A stretch of 64,000 nucleotides of DNA from Bin80 sp965116685 (GTDB lineage Bacteria > Bacteroidota > Rhodothermia > Rhodothermales > Bin80). This document shows, in pieces, positions 25,656 through 34,203 of this stretch. Location: assembly GCA_965116685.1 (NCBI GenBank), contig OZ220707.1:2232001-2296000 (forward strand), read 5' to 3'. The translations under genes were made by a program, and so were the position numbers. The notes under the pieces are model-generated. The model saw only the letters and a list, made by a program, of their open reading frames with translations. It did no database searches and was not told where the DNA came from. Every line of letters begins with the position of its first letter. The first letter of the stretch is position 1.

Positions 25656-27233
25656 ATGCTGAACAGTTACTATCTCCTGCGCAGGCTTGCTCACGTCTGG
25701 GATCAATCCCTCCCGGGTGCTACAGTTACGGATGCGTGGTGCCACGCTCCTGGAGAGTTAGTCATCGCGATGGAGCACAATACCGCGGTCACGGCGATCT
25801 CGTTTCTGACGCATGCACCGATCGTTGGTGCATTCCGGCGCGAGGATGTTGGTCGTCCCCGCCGCAACGCGAAGTCTCTTTTTCGTGCACTGCGGTGGCA
25901 GTCAATTACGAGGGCACATGTTTCTGAAGGTGATCGGATTCTGATACTGGAGTTCACGGGTGGGCTTCAGCTTCAGGCGCATTTGTATGGAAGCCGGGCC
26001 AATGTGCTTTTGGGAGACGAAGCGGGGCGTGTCCAGGAAGCATTTCGTAAAGGCGGTCCGGCAGAGTTCCCACAGGCACGCACGGCACCGGAGCCCCGGA
26101 ATCTTGTAGAGTTCACGGCCCGGTGGAATAGTGCAAAGGGCAATTTGATCAAGGCACTGCAACGTATCTATGTGCGCTTCAACAGGGATCAAGCCAAGGA
26201 GGTCATGAAGCTGCATGAGGGGGGCGATCCACCGAATCTTGCTCGGGTGTATGAAGCGGCACAGGCGTTGCACCTGCGATTGCTGAATGCCCGGGGTTCA
26301 TTGTATGTCTATCGGGACCCGCCTGCGATCTCTCTGATTCCTCTCGCAGAGCGAAGCGAGGAAGAGGTGCAGAAATACAGTGACATTGATGAGGGACTGC
26401 GCGCATATGCGCAGCGCGTACTCTCAGCGAAAGCTTACCGCACACAGCATGAGCCTCTACGGAAAAATCTTGTGCGGATGCTGGACAAGGCGGCGCGCTC
26501 GGTTGCGCGAATGAAAACGGAACAGTCACAGCCCTCGCGCGCAGATGAATACGAACGGATCGGGCATATTCTAATGGCTTCGCCACCACTGCCAGCAGGT
26601 GCATCCCGTGTGGAACTCCAGGATGTATTTCATCCTGGAACCACGGTCACGGTGTCTTTGGATCCGGCATTGAATTCTTTACAGAATGCCGAGCGCTATT
26701 ATTCAAAGGCGCGCAAGGCACGAACATCCCGGGCACACCTGGACACGCTCATCAAGCAGGCGGAAGAAAAAGTGGTATCGTTGCAGACGGAATTGGCAGC
26801 GCTGGAAAGGGCGAAGACCTATAAGGATCTTAAAGCGTTTCAGAAGGGGCGTACAAAGCCCGGATCCCCCGGGCAGCCATTCCGGCGCTATGTTCTTGCA
26901 TCCTCTTATGAATTATGGGTAGGGCGCAATGCAAAGGAGAGTGAGATGCTGACACTTCGGCATGCTCGCCCATTTGATTTGTGGCTCCATGCGCGTGGGG
27001 TGAGCGGGGCCCACGCCGTATTGCGGCTTCCGAAGCGCGATGCGCAGCCAAGCAGTTACCTAATTGAGCAGGCGGCAGCGATTGCGGCCTGGCATAGCAA
27101 GGCACGCACCAGCAGCATCGCTCCGGTCATCGTAACACCTAGAAAGTATGTTCGTAAGGTACGCGGGACCCCACTGGGTGAAGTCACGGTAAGCCGGGAA
27201 GAGGTGGTGATGGTCGAACCTGCGCTCCCATGA
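25656..27233 (+). CDS. NFACT-family protein (RqcH/fibronectin-binding-like)
   Basis: 525 residues. Order: NFACT-N domain (MLNSYYLLRRLAHVWDQSL, with LQLQAHLYGSRANVLLGDE at about 105-125), a helix-rich middle, a coiled coil at about 345-395, and the NFACT-R (DUF814) RNA-binding domain at about 410-515 with ARPFDLWLHARGVSGAHAVLR. Bacterial members include RqcH, which binds stalled 50S-peptidyl-tRNA complexes and adds alanine tails. The DLWLHA and GxHVxL-type motifs are present, but the DR pair needed for tailing in RqcH cannot be placed with certainty, so ribosome rescue is an inference. It lies upstream of uppP on the same strand. Confidence 0.85.
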   Translation: MLNSYYLLRRLAHVWDQSLPGATVTDAWCHAPGELVIAMEHNTAVTAISFLTHAPIVGAFRREDVGRPRRNAKSLFRALRWQSITRAHVSEGDRILILEFTGGLQLQAHLYGSRANVLLGDEAGRVQEAFRKGGPAEFPQARTAPEPRNLVEFTARWNSAKGNLIKALQRIYVRFNRDQAKEVMKLHEGGDPPNLARVYEAAQALHLRLLNARGSLYVYRDPPAISLIPLAERSEEEVQKYSDIDEGLRAYAQRVLSAKAYRTQHEPLRKNLVRMLDKAARSVARMKTEQSQPSRADEYERIGHILMASPPLPAGASRVELQDVFHPGTTVTVSLDPALNSLQNAERYYSKARKARTSRAHLDTLIKQAEEKVVSLQTELAALERAKTYKDLKAFQKGRTKPGSPGQPFRRYVLASSYELWVGRNAKESEMLTLRHARPFDLWLHARGVSGAHAVLRLPKRDAQPSSYLIEQAAAIAAWHSKARTSSIAPVIVTPRKYVRKVRGTPLGEVTVSREEVVMVEPALP

Positions 27234-27270
27234 AGTATTTTCCCCTCACTTGATCTACACAACTATCTTC

Positions 27271-28071
27271 ATGACGTGGTGGCAGGCGGCAATTCTTGGA
27301 CTTCTGCAGGGCTTGACGGAGTTCCTGCCGGTTTCTTCTTCAGGGCACTTGGTTTTGGCGCAGCATGTATTGGGACTGCAACTCACGCCAGATGTAACGT
27401 TTGAGGTATTTCTTCATGCAGGAACCGCTCTCAGCATCATCACGGTTTACAGGAACCGACTGGGTGCAATCGTGAGAGACATGATCCGTACCCTGATGTA
27501 TCCCCGGAAGGCTTATCAAACCAACCCTAATGTGCGAATTTCCTGGCAGGTGATCTATGCGAGTGTCCCTGCCGGTTTGGCCTATGTGTTTCTTGATACA
27601 CAACTGGAATGGACCTATGCACGCCCCTGGTTTGCGTGTATGATGTTGATTCTCACGGGTGTACTGCTAGGGTGTACTTTGTTGGCACGGACCCAGGGCG
27701 GCGAGATCACACTGCGAAAATCTATTCTGATGGGTATTGCCCAGGCCGTGTCACTTCTTCCTGGAATGTCCAGATCAGGGGCTACGATCAGTACTGGATT
27801 ATTGTCTGGGGTCAAACCTGAAGCTGCGGCAGATTTCTCATTCATTATGGTTTTGCCTGCCATTGTCGGAGCAACCTTGGTCAAGGGGTTGGGACTGACC
27901 CAGTCGCCGGAAACGGTCAATTGGCTTCCAGTGCTGCTTGGCACAACCATTGCGTTTGCAATCGGTATCTTTGCAATTCACGCAGTGCTTGGGTTTGTTC
28001 GACGTGGCCGACTGCATATATTTGCGTTTTACTGCGTAGGAGTGGGAGTACTGGGGCTACTGTTTCTGTAG
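27271..28071 (+). CDS. uppP: Undecaprenyl-diphosphatase
   Basis: Integral membrane phosphatase (BacA/UppP) that recycles the lipid carrier for peptidoglycan. 266 residues from the ATG at 27271; a TTG at 27250 would add seven residues but fits the family less well. Both catalytic regions are present: QGLTEFLPVSSSGH at about 13-26 and PGMSRSGATIS at about 163-173. About eight membrane helices fit the hydrophobicity. It starts 37 bp after the NFACT gene and is followed 30 bp later by an EcsC-family gene, so all three may be one unit. Confidence 0.96.
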   Translation: MTWWQAAILGLLQGLTEFLPVSSSGHLVLAQHVLGLQLTPDVTFEVFLHAGTALSIITVYRNRLGAIVRDMIRTLMYPRKAYQTNPNVRISWQVIYASVPAGLAYVFLDTQLEWTYARPWFACMMLILTGVLLGCTLLARTQGGEITLRKSILMGIAQAVSLLPGMSRSGATISTGLLSGVKPEAAADFSFIMVLPAIVGATLVKGLGLTQSPETVNWLPVLLGTTIAFAIGIFAIHAVLGFVRRGRLHIFAFYCVGVGVLGLLFL

Positions 28072-28101
28072 GTCACGGCGATTCATCATTTTAGGGAACT
28101 C

Positions 28102-28920
28102 ATGCGGCTTACCGCTTACGAAAAATCTGTGCAGAAGGAAGTGGATGCGTGGCTGCGCGCGGATGGCTCTTTAGCGGCCCGAGCGATGGACTGGATCATG
28201 CGTCCTGTGGATTGGGCCGTGGAGCAGGGAGTTCCGGCCCATCTGGTGGATCAGATGAGTGAGACGATCGGTGCGTTTCTATCCAAGCTCAATGATACCA
28301 CGAAATGGGCAGTGGATTTGAGCGGCATCCAATCAGAGGCACGCAGGAAGGGATTGGAGGTTGAGAAGATGGAAGATTTGCGTGAGGCTCCTTTGGAAAC
28401 GCTGGATGAGTTGGCGAAGGGGCTCTTTAATCAGAATACAGTCCTGGCCGCACTCAGTGGTGGGGGAACGGGTTTGGGTGGCGTGGTTCTGATTGCAGCA
28501 GACATCCCCTTGCTTTTTGCTATTAACCTTCATCTCATTCAGAGGATTGGTGCAGCGTATGGGTTCCCAATGACCGGACCGGATCATGGACCGATTATTT
28601 TATCAATCTATAATGCAGCGGCCGCAAACTCACGGGAAGCTCGCAGTGGTGCGATGCATGAGGTCGGCATTGCTGCGGCCTCCTATGCGGGGGGTGGGAC
28701 GTATCAGGCGCGTGTGCGAGGGATATTTTCGGATCAGTCCCGTCATGTACCGAGAGAGTTGGCCAAAAATCTTGTTGGTCGAAAACTATTACAGACCATT
28801 CCACTGGCTGGTGCGGCCGTGGGTGCGGGGGTGAATTACTGGTTCACAAGAGAGACTGCCGAGACATCGTACATGCTATTTCGCGCACTGTACCTTGAGT
28901 ACAAAGACCGCCTCCGCTAA
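28102..28920 (+). CDS. EcsC-family protein
   Basis: 272 residues without a signal peptide. It matches the EcsC family by the amphipathic start (LTAYEKSVQKEVDAWL), the central glycine-rich hydrophobic helix (SGGGTGLGGVVLIAADIPLL followed by FAINLHLIQRIGAAYG) and the C-terminal KLLQTIPLAGAAVGAGVNYWF. EcsC-like proteins are associated with membranes and secretion, but their biochemical role is not known. Co-oriented with uppP. The 3' side is a 509-bp gap. Confidence 0.8.
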   Translation: MRLTAYEKSVQKEVDAWLRADGSLAARAMDWIMRPVDWAVEQGVPAHLVDQMSETIGAFLSKLNDTTKWAVDLSGIQSEARRKGLEVEKMEDLREAPLETLDELAKGLFNQNTVLAALSGGGTGLGGVVLIAADIPLLFAINLHLIQRIGAAYGFPMTGPDHGPIILSIYNAAAANSREARSGAMHEVGIAAASYAGGGTYQARVRGIFSDQSRHVPRELAKNLVGRKLLQTIPLAGAAVGAGVNYWFTRETAETSYMLFRALYLEYKDRLR

Positions 28921-29429
28921 TTCGGTGGTACACCAGATCGTTGAAGCGAGATTCGGGATGATTATTCCGGATCTGTCCTAATTTTTGCGGGAGCAGCTTA
29001 GGTTTCTATAGAATAGTAGAGTTGCAATTCATAGTTTCTGATCACCGCTACTACGCATCCGCAACTGCTCCTTCCATCAGGATTTCCACATATTCCTCGT
29101 AGACGAATACTTGATATAGTTTTCCAAACCTTATCCGTAAGGAAAGAATTTTTCTTAACGAAATCTGTAAGGAAAGAAAACCCGCATATCCTTTCTTTAT
29201 TTGGAGTATCCAGCGATATAACTCGTCCGGCGAGACTACAATCCTTTTAGCTATAAATACCCACTCTCACAAGCAACGCAGGACAAGAACGGCCGGAAGA
29301 CCAACCTAAACAGAATTGCAACCGCCATTGACACGAAACCAGTTCCAGTTACACAGGAACAATTCTATTGTAGTTGAGGCATGAACAAAATTCAATACCT
29401 GAAGGAGCTCGGCGTTTTTCGGCTGCGCC
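28921..29429. other. 509-bp AT-rich gap with a 30-bp spaced repeat; possible gene remnant
   Basis: No supported gene. On the minus strand one frame is open from 29266 to the TAG at 29051 (about 70 codons) but has no ATG/GTG/TTG start. Its end (LYQVFVYEEYVEILMEGA) has a protein-like look, so it may be the tail of a decayed gene. Two direct repeats differing at one base (16 bp at 29133-29148 and at 29163-29178, core GTAAGGAAAGAA) are exactly 30 bp apart. No promoter or terminator is clear. Confidence 0.25.
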
Positions 29430-30188
29430 TCAGACAGAATCCGGTCCCAGTTTGAATATAACTGGCATTTGTATCTCAACCGGAACGATGTTTCCTTGAT
29501 GAATTCCGGGCTTGAATTTTGCGTGTTCAGTAATAACTCGGATGGCTTCCTCGTCGCATCCCCCGCCAATGCCCTTGGTGATTGAGGCATCACGAACGTT
29601 ACCATTCTTGTCTACGATGAATTTCACGATCACCCGCCCTTCAAGCTGGGCTTTGCGAGCGATTTCCGGGTATTTCATTTCAGAAGCCAGTGTGTTGATA
29701 CCTCCAATGAGTTCCGGCATCTGATCAACGATTTTGAGAACCTCTTCTACTGGCTCATCTCCTTGTGAACGCAGCTTAAATGTGATTGGAAGGGCCATTT
29801 TGACCGGCACGACACTTCCCTGGTGGACTCCCGGTTTGAATTTTGCATGTTCAGTAATAACTCGGATGGCTTCCTCGTCACATCCACCGCCAATTCCCTG
29901 GATGATTTCGGCATCATGTGCATCACCATTTTTGTCTACCGTGAATTTCACAATCACCCGCCCTTCAAGCTGGGCTTTGCGAGCGATTTCCGGGTATTTC
30001 ATTTCAGAGGCCAGCGTGTTGATATCTCCAATGAGTTCCGGCATCTGATCAACGATTTCGAGGGTTTCGGACTTCTGTCGATCGTTCAAAAACATGATCA
30101 GTAGAAAGAGTGCAGCGATCATGGCAACCTGCACGAGGAGACCAGGGGCTTTTCTGAGGGCAGTTGAAAGAGATTTACGTAGTTCCAT
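29430..30188 (-). CDS. TonB-domain protein with two tandem C-terminal domains
   Basis: 252 residues. One N-terminal membrane anchor (about 15-35, GLLVQVAMIAALFLLIMFL). Then come two copies of a TonB C-terminal domain, each with KYPEIARKAQLEGRVIVKF, VDKNG and GGGCDEEAIRVITEHAKFKPG. TonB passes proton-motive-force energy from ExbB/ExbD to outer-membrane receptors, but no proline-rich periplasmic spacer is present and no exbBD genes are nearby, so energy transfer is not shown. The two domains are 108 residues apart and nearly identical in DNA, hence a recent tandem duplication. Divergent from der across 242 bp. Confidence 0.85.
   Translation of the reverse strand: MELRKSLSTALRKAPGLLVQVAMIAALFLLIMFLNDRQKSETLEIVDQMPELIGDINTLASEMKYPEIARKAQLEGRVIVKFTVDKNGDAHDAEIIQGIGGGCDEEAIRVITEHAKFKPGVHQGSVVPVKMALPITFKLRSQGDEPVEEVLKIVDQMPELIGGINTLASEMKYPEIARKAQLEGRVIVKFIVDKNGNVRDASITKGIGGGCDEEAIRVITEHAKFKPGIHQGNIVPVEIQMPVIFKLGPDSV
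29494..29739 (-). repeat. TonB-domain tandem repeat, copy 2 of the protein
   Basis: About 246 bp matching 29818-30063 at an offset of exactly 324 bp (108 codons). Most differences are single substitutions, and no frame-breaking gap is seen. Confidence 0.85.
29818..30063 (-). repeat. TonB-domain tandem repeat, copy 1 of the protein
   Basis: First-domain copy of the 324-bp-spaced repeat in the TonB-like gene; encodes the VDQMPELIG-to-KFKPG stretch. Confidence 0.85.
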
Positions 30189-30430
30189 GATTTAGAGAGG
30201 GTTTAGTCAACAGGTAAATACGCCAAGAGTGTTTTCTGACGGTGGATAGGTGAAGTATTGCATGCGGATCTGACGACTCAGCACGTATGGGTTCCCGCAA
30301 TTATTATGCCGGGATTGTGGGCTGTATATTTATGGGGGCAACCAATAATTGTCTTGTTATAAGGCTATATAAGTCTCCCAAGAAATAGGTAGTATTGCAA
30401 GCACTGGCGCAACCAAGGATATAAGGATTC

Positions 30431-31747
30431 ATGATGCTCGTTGCTATTGTTGGTCGCCCGAACGTAGGGAAGTCCACGCTCTTTAACCGACTCACAGAGT
30501 CTCGTCAGGCGATTGTGCATGATGCCCCGGGGGTGACGCGGGATCGTGTATATGGCCAGGTGCTCTGGAATGGGCGGGAGTTTGCGCTGGTGGATACGGG
30601 CGGGTATGTGCCCCGAAGTGCTGATCGTTTCGAGCGTGCAATACGTGAGCAGGTGGAGATTGCACTCGTTGAAGCCGATATCATTCTGTTGGTTACAGAC
30701 ATCACGGCCGGTGTGACCGATCTGGATGAAGAAATGGCCCGGATGCTTCGGCGAAGTAAGAAGCCAGTTCTCGTGGTCGCCAACAAGGCAGATAATCGAC
30801 AGCGCCGGTGGGACGCAGCATCTATGTATAGCCTGGGACTGGGAGAGGTCTATCCGGTCAGTGCTACGAATGGGATGGGGACGGGAGACTTTCTTGATGC
30901 CGTGACAGCTGAGCTGCCGACTGAAGAAACCAATGAGGAGGATACTGGAGTCAGAGTTGCACTCATCGGGCGACCGAATGTCGGTAAATCACAACTGACC
31001 AATACTCTGCTGCGCCAGGAACGCTCAATTGTTACGGAAATCAGCGGGACAACCCGGGATGCGGTGGATGCAAAACTGATACACAATGATCGAGAAGTGA
31101 CACTAGTTGATACTGCAGGGCTGCGGCGACGCACCAAAGTTCATGAGAATGTCGAATTCTATGCCACGTTGCGCACCGAACGGGCAATCCGAAGTTGTGA
31201 TGTGGCAGTACTGATCTTGGATGCAACCATTGGATTGGAGGCCCAGGACATTCATGTCCTGAAGGAAGCAGAAACGCTGAAGAAGGGGCTCGTGATCGTG
31301 GTGAATAAGTGGGACCTCATCGAAAAAGAAACCAATACCGCCCGAGATACAGAGCAGGCAATCCGGGAGCGTTTGCAGACATTGGATTATGTGCCGATCC
31401 TCTTTGTCTCCGCGCTTACAGGGAAGCGGGCGCACCGCGTACTGGATGTATGTTTGGAGATTATAGAGAGTGCGGCAACACGTATACCAACCTCCGAACT
31501 GAATCAGACGATGCAGCGGGTGATATACCGGCATCATCCGCCCAGTTGGCGTGGGCGGCATGTACAGATCAAGTATGTTTCTCAAGTCGGGATATCTCCG
31601 CCACTGTTTGCGTTTTTCTGTAACCATCCGCAGGGAATTGGGACCGGGTATGCCCGCTACTTGGAAAATCAGCTGCGGAAAGCATACGGGTTTGAGGGGG
31701 TCCCGGTGACCCTAGCGTTCCGGCGCAAATCACAAAAAATGGAATAG
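30431..31747 (+). CDS. der: Ribosome-assembly GTPase Der (EngA)
   Basis: 438 residues with two tandem GTPase domains and a C-terminal KH-like domain, the hallmark of Der, which acts in 50S subunit maturation. The first P-loop is GRPNVGKS at 8-15 with switch DTGG and NKAD; the second begins at GRPNVGKS near residue 178 with DTAGLRRR and NKWD. The KH-like part ends in GYARYLENQLRKAYGFEGVPV. Two ATGs stand in tandem at the start; either may be used. It is followed after 55 bp by nuoI on the same strand. Confidence 0.97.
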   Translation: MMLVAIVGRPNVGKSTLFNRLTESRQAIVHDAPGVTRDRVYGQVLWNGREFALVDTGGYVPRSADRFERAIREQVEIALVEADIILLVTDITAGVTDLDEEMARMLRRSKKPVLVVANKADNRQRRWDAASMYSLGLGEVYPVSATNGMGTGDFLDAVTAELPTEETNEEDTGVRVALIGRPNVGKSQLTNTLLRQERSIVTEISGTTRDAVDAKLIHNDREVTLVDTAGLRRRTKVHENVEFYATLRTERAIRSCDVAVLILDATIGLEAQDIHVLKEAETLKKGLVIVVNKWDLIEKETNTARDTEQAIRERLQTLDYVPILFVSALTGKRAHRVLDVCLEIIESAATRIPTSELNQTMQRVIYRHHPPSWRGRHVQIKYVSQVGISPPLFAFFCNHPQGIGTGYARYLENQLRKAYGFEGVPVTLAFRRKSQKME

Positions 31748-31802
31748 CGGAACAATACCTGCCCGATGTGATATTCACGGACGGATCGGCAACCAGAATT
31801 CC

Positions 31803-32513
31803 ATGCCCGGAGTACCGAGGAACACCAAGACCGAAAACGAACGCAAGTTGAACTTCTGGGAGCGGCTGTACCTGCCTGAAATCTTCAAAGGCTTGGCCTA
31901 CAGCTTTCGGAAGATGGTGAAAGAGCCAACGTACACGACCGAGTACCCGGAGGAGCTTTGGGAACCGCCGGACTCTTACCGCGGACGTCCGGTGCTGGTG
32001 GAGGAAGAAGGGAAGCCGCGTTGCGTGTCCTGTAACCTTTGCGCCAAGGCCTGCCCGCCCATGGCCATTTCCATGCAGTCGCGCGAAGTAGATGATCCCA
32101 ACAGTAGCAAGGAGCGCGAACCTGCATGGTTCGAAATCAATATGCTTCGCTGTATTTACTGCGGGTTCTGTGAGGAGGTATGTCCCGAAGAAGCAATCGT
32201 GATGTCAAAAGAGTATGATCTTACCTTCCAGGGGCGGGATGAAGCGATCTTTGGACTGGATCGCCTCCTGGTTCCTTCGGAGCGACTCACAGAACGACTT
32301 GAATATCTCGAGGAGGCCCGTAATCAGCAAGAGAATGCTGAGCCTTGGCAGCATCGAAAAGATAATAACCTGCACAGTTTAAGGGATCGCCATATCGTGC
32401 GTGAGTTGGCAGAGACGCAAATGCCGGCCCTGAAGAATACGCACCTGCGTTCAGAGGAACCGATTGCGGGAGAGAATACCTGGGAAGGCCGCCCGTCTTC
32501 AGACAATGTCTGA
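31803..32513 (+). CDS. nuoI: NADH-quinone oxidoreductase subunit I-like ferredoxin protein
   Basis: 236 residues. Two [4Fe-4S] motifs: CVSCNLCAKACP (C74, C77, C80, C84) and CIYCGFCEEVCP (C117, C120, C123, C127), with the NuoI-type SYRGRPVLVEEEGKPRC lead-in and EEAIVMSKEYDL exit. NuoI carries clusters N6a and N6b of complex I. A C-terminal tail of about 70 polar residues is longer than in E. coli. No other nuo gene lies in the window. The stop overlaps the start of the next gene by 8 bp. Confidence 0.88.
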   Translation: MPGVPRNTKTENERKLNFWERLYLPEIFKGLAYSFRKMVKEPTYTTEYPEELWEPPDSYRGRPVLVEEEGKPRCVSCNLCAKACPPMAISMQSREVDDPNSSKEREPAWFEINMLRCIYCGFCEEVCPEEAIVMSKEYDLTFQGRDEAIFGLDRLLVPSERLTERLEYLEEARNQQENAEPWQHRKDNNLHSLRDRHIVRELAETQMPALKNTHLRSEEPIAGENTWEGRPSSDNV

Positions 32514-32964
32514 GCCGGAGTCGGAGGGGCGGCGCGGCGACCTGCTGGATCAGCTAAGTTACCTGTTAGACGAGATCGCCTCCTTGCGGAGCATTACTTC
32601 ACGTCTGCACGAAGCGCAGATCACAAATACAGAGCGCGGACCGTCGGTGAAGCAGTGCTACGGTGCAATCATTATGCAGGATCGAAATGAAATTCTTCCT
32701 GCCCTGGAAAAATTATACAGGGGAAAACACTCCCAGACAGTGAAGGAGGTGGACTGGAATCATCGTCCCATGGAAGAGATTCTGACAGAGATGGAAACGG
32801 CGCGGCAGGCGGTTATTGCAGCTGCAGGGAGGCTGAAGCCACAGGATTGGACACAAGAGGTGGTGGAGGGGATGGATGTGTATCAACTTCTTCTGAGGGC
32901 CTCGCATAATGATGCAGATACACTTCGGGAGGTCGCGCAGAAGCTTTATCGGTCCCACTCATAA
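32506..32964 (+). CDS. DinB-like four-helix protein (hypothetical)
   Basis: 152 residues from the ATG at 32506, which overlaps the nuoI stop by 8 bp; a longer frame from 32464 is possible but would lie inside nuoI. The sequence is helical throughout, with LLDQLSYLLDEIASL, HRPMEEILTEMETARQAVIA and a closing SHNDADTLREVAQKL that resembles the last helix of DinB/YfiT-like proteins. The metal-binding histidine triad of that superfamily is not complete as far as I can see. Function unknown. holA follows 6 bp downstream, so the gene is part of a nuoI-X-holA run. Confidence 0.6.
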   Translation: MSEPESEGRRGDLLDQLSYLLDEIASLRSITSRLHEAQITNTERGPSVKQCYGAIIMQDRNEILPALEKLYRGKHSQTVKEVDWNHRPMEEILTEMETARQAVIAAAGRLKPQDWTQEVVEGMDVYQLLLRASHNDADTLREVAQKLYRSHS

Positions 32965-32970
32965 CAGAAA

Positions 32971-34041
32971 ATGGCCAGGAAGTATAGAAAATCGGCATTG
33001 GAGATCTATAAAGATCTGAGGCAGGACTTTCTGGAAGGGCGATACAAGCCGGTCTATCTCCTGTATGGAGATGAGTCGTACCTGCCGGATCAGCTTCAGA
33101 AAGTTCTGATTGCGCGTGCACTGCTTCCAGAAGATCGGGACTTTAATCTTGATGTGGTTCATGGGGCGGATGTGAATATTCAATCCGTGTTGAATATGTG
33201 CCAGATGGCCCCCATGATGGCGGAACGCCGTGTGGTTGTGATCAGGGGGTTCGACCAGTTGAAAAACAACAAGCTGTTCGCACGCGTGGCCAAACAGCCA
33301 AACCCGACCGCAATCGTCCTCCTGATATGTGGGACACGCCCGAGGTTCAATGCGAACCCCTATATGGCGCTGAAGAAAAACACAAAAGCAGTTCAGGTTG
33401 TGGAGTTCGCTTCGCTGTGGCGCAACCAGGCTGCGCAGTTTGTGCGAGAGTATGCTAAAGCCCGCGGCTATGATCTAGAAGACAGAGTGCAGAATTTATT
33501 GGTAGAATTCCTGGGTACGGGAATGGCATTACTCGCTCAGGAAATTGAAAAATTGATCACCTATGTCGGTGAGCGGGAGCCGAAGGTGATCACGAGACAG
33601 GATGTACTGCAAGCCAGTGGGCAAACCCGCGAAATCAACGTGTTCGAGCTTCAGGATGCCATCATCCAGCGCAGAGCAGTGGATGCACACAAGATTACAG
33701 AACAATTACTTCTTGGTGCTTCTTCCAGGCAGGGAGAAGCGCTGCGGATTGTGGCGGTGCTGAGCAGTTATTTCATGAAGCTTTTAAAACTGCATGATTC
33801 TCTTCGAGATAATTTGCAACAGGCAGAACTTGCCAAACGAATTGGAGTAGCCCCGAACATGATTCGCAGGTATCACGAGGCCGCCAGAAGCTGGCCGCTT
33901 CCAGAAGTTAAGCGGGCCATTCAACTGCTTTTGAGTACCGATAGCGAAATCAAAGGATTCTCCAAGCGCAGCCCCCGATTGCTTATGACACTTTTCATTA
34001 CACGGTTGCTGGTAGAACCTTTGCGGCGTCATGTGCGTTGA
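32971..34041 (+). CDS. holA: DNA polymerase III subunit delta
   Basis: 356 residues. Delta is the clamp-loader subunit that opens the beta sliding clamp. Family features: RYKPVYLLYGDESYLPDQLQ at about 24-43, the LNMCQMAPMMAERRVVVIRG stretch (about 71-90), the late LAQEIEKLITYVGE helix and the C-terminal collar domain (DAHKITEQLLLGASSRQGEA, then LLSTDSEIKG). It is at the end of the nuoI-DinB-like-holA run; the following 162 bp lead to an anti-sigma-like gene. Confidence 0.92.
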   Translation: MARKYRKSALEIYKDLRQDFLEGRYKPVYLLYGDESYLPDQLQKVLIARALLPEDRDFNLDVVHGADVNIQSVLNMCQMAPMMAERRVVVIRGFDQLKNNKLFARVAKQPNPTAIVLLICGTRPRFNANPYMALKKNTKAVQVVEFASLWRNQAAQFVREYAKARGYDLEDRVQNLLVEFLGTGMALLAQEIEKLITYVGEREPKVITRQDVLQASGQTREINVFELQDAIIQRRAVDAHKITEQLLLGASSRQGEALRIVAVLSSYFMKLLKLHDSLRDNLQQAELAKRIGVAPNMIRRYHEAARSWPLPEVKRAIQLLLSTDSEIKGFSKRSPRLLMTLFITRLLVEPLRRHVR

Positions 34042-34049
34042 GGTTTTAT

Positions 34050-34111
34050 GGAGATCTTGTGAACATTCTGCAAATTATCCTAGTAATCACAGGGAGATCT
34101 TGGAAACATTC
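34050..34111. repeat. Pair of 19-bp direct repeats upstream of the anti-sigma-like gene
   Basis: A GGAGATCTTG-containing 19-mer at 34050-34068 is repeated at 34093-34111 with two mismatches, 43 bp from start to start (four helical turns). It lies 93-154 bp before the start at 34204, a fitting place for a regulator site. No known motif recognised. Confidence 0.4.
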
Positions 34112-34203
34112 GGGTTCAGCTTTCATTATGTTCTTTTATGCAGGCTCACATCTCACTGACTTATAACACCTGATTGTATGCTACATTGCTACTTCCGCAC
34201 ATC

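Noticed and set aside
29133..29178. 30-bp spaced repeats as a short CRISPR array
   Set aside because: Only two units, repeats of 16 bp with 14-bp spacing, no cas genes anywhere in the window.
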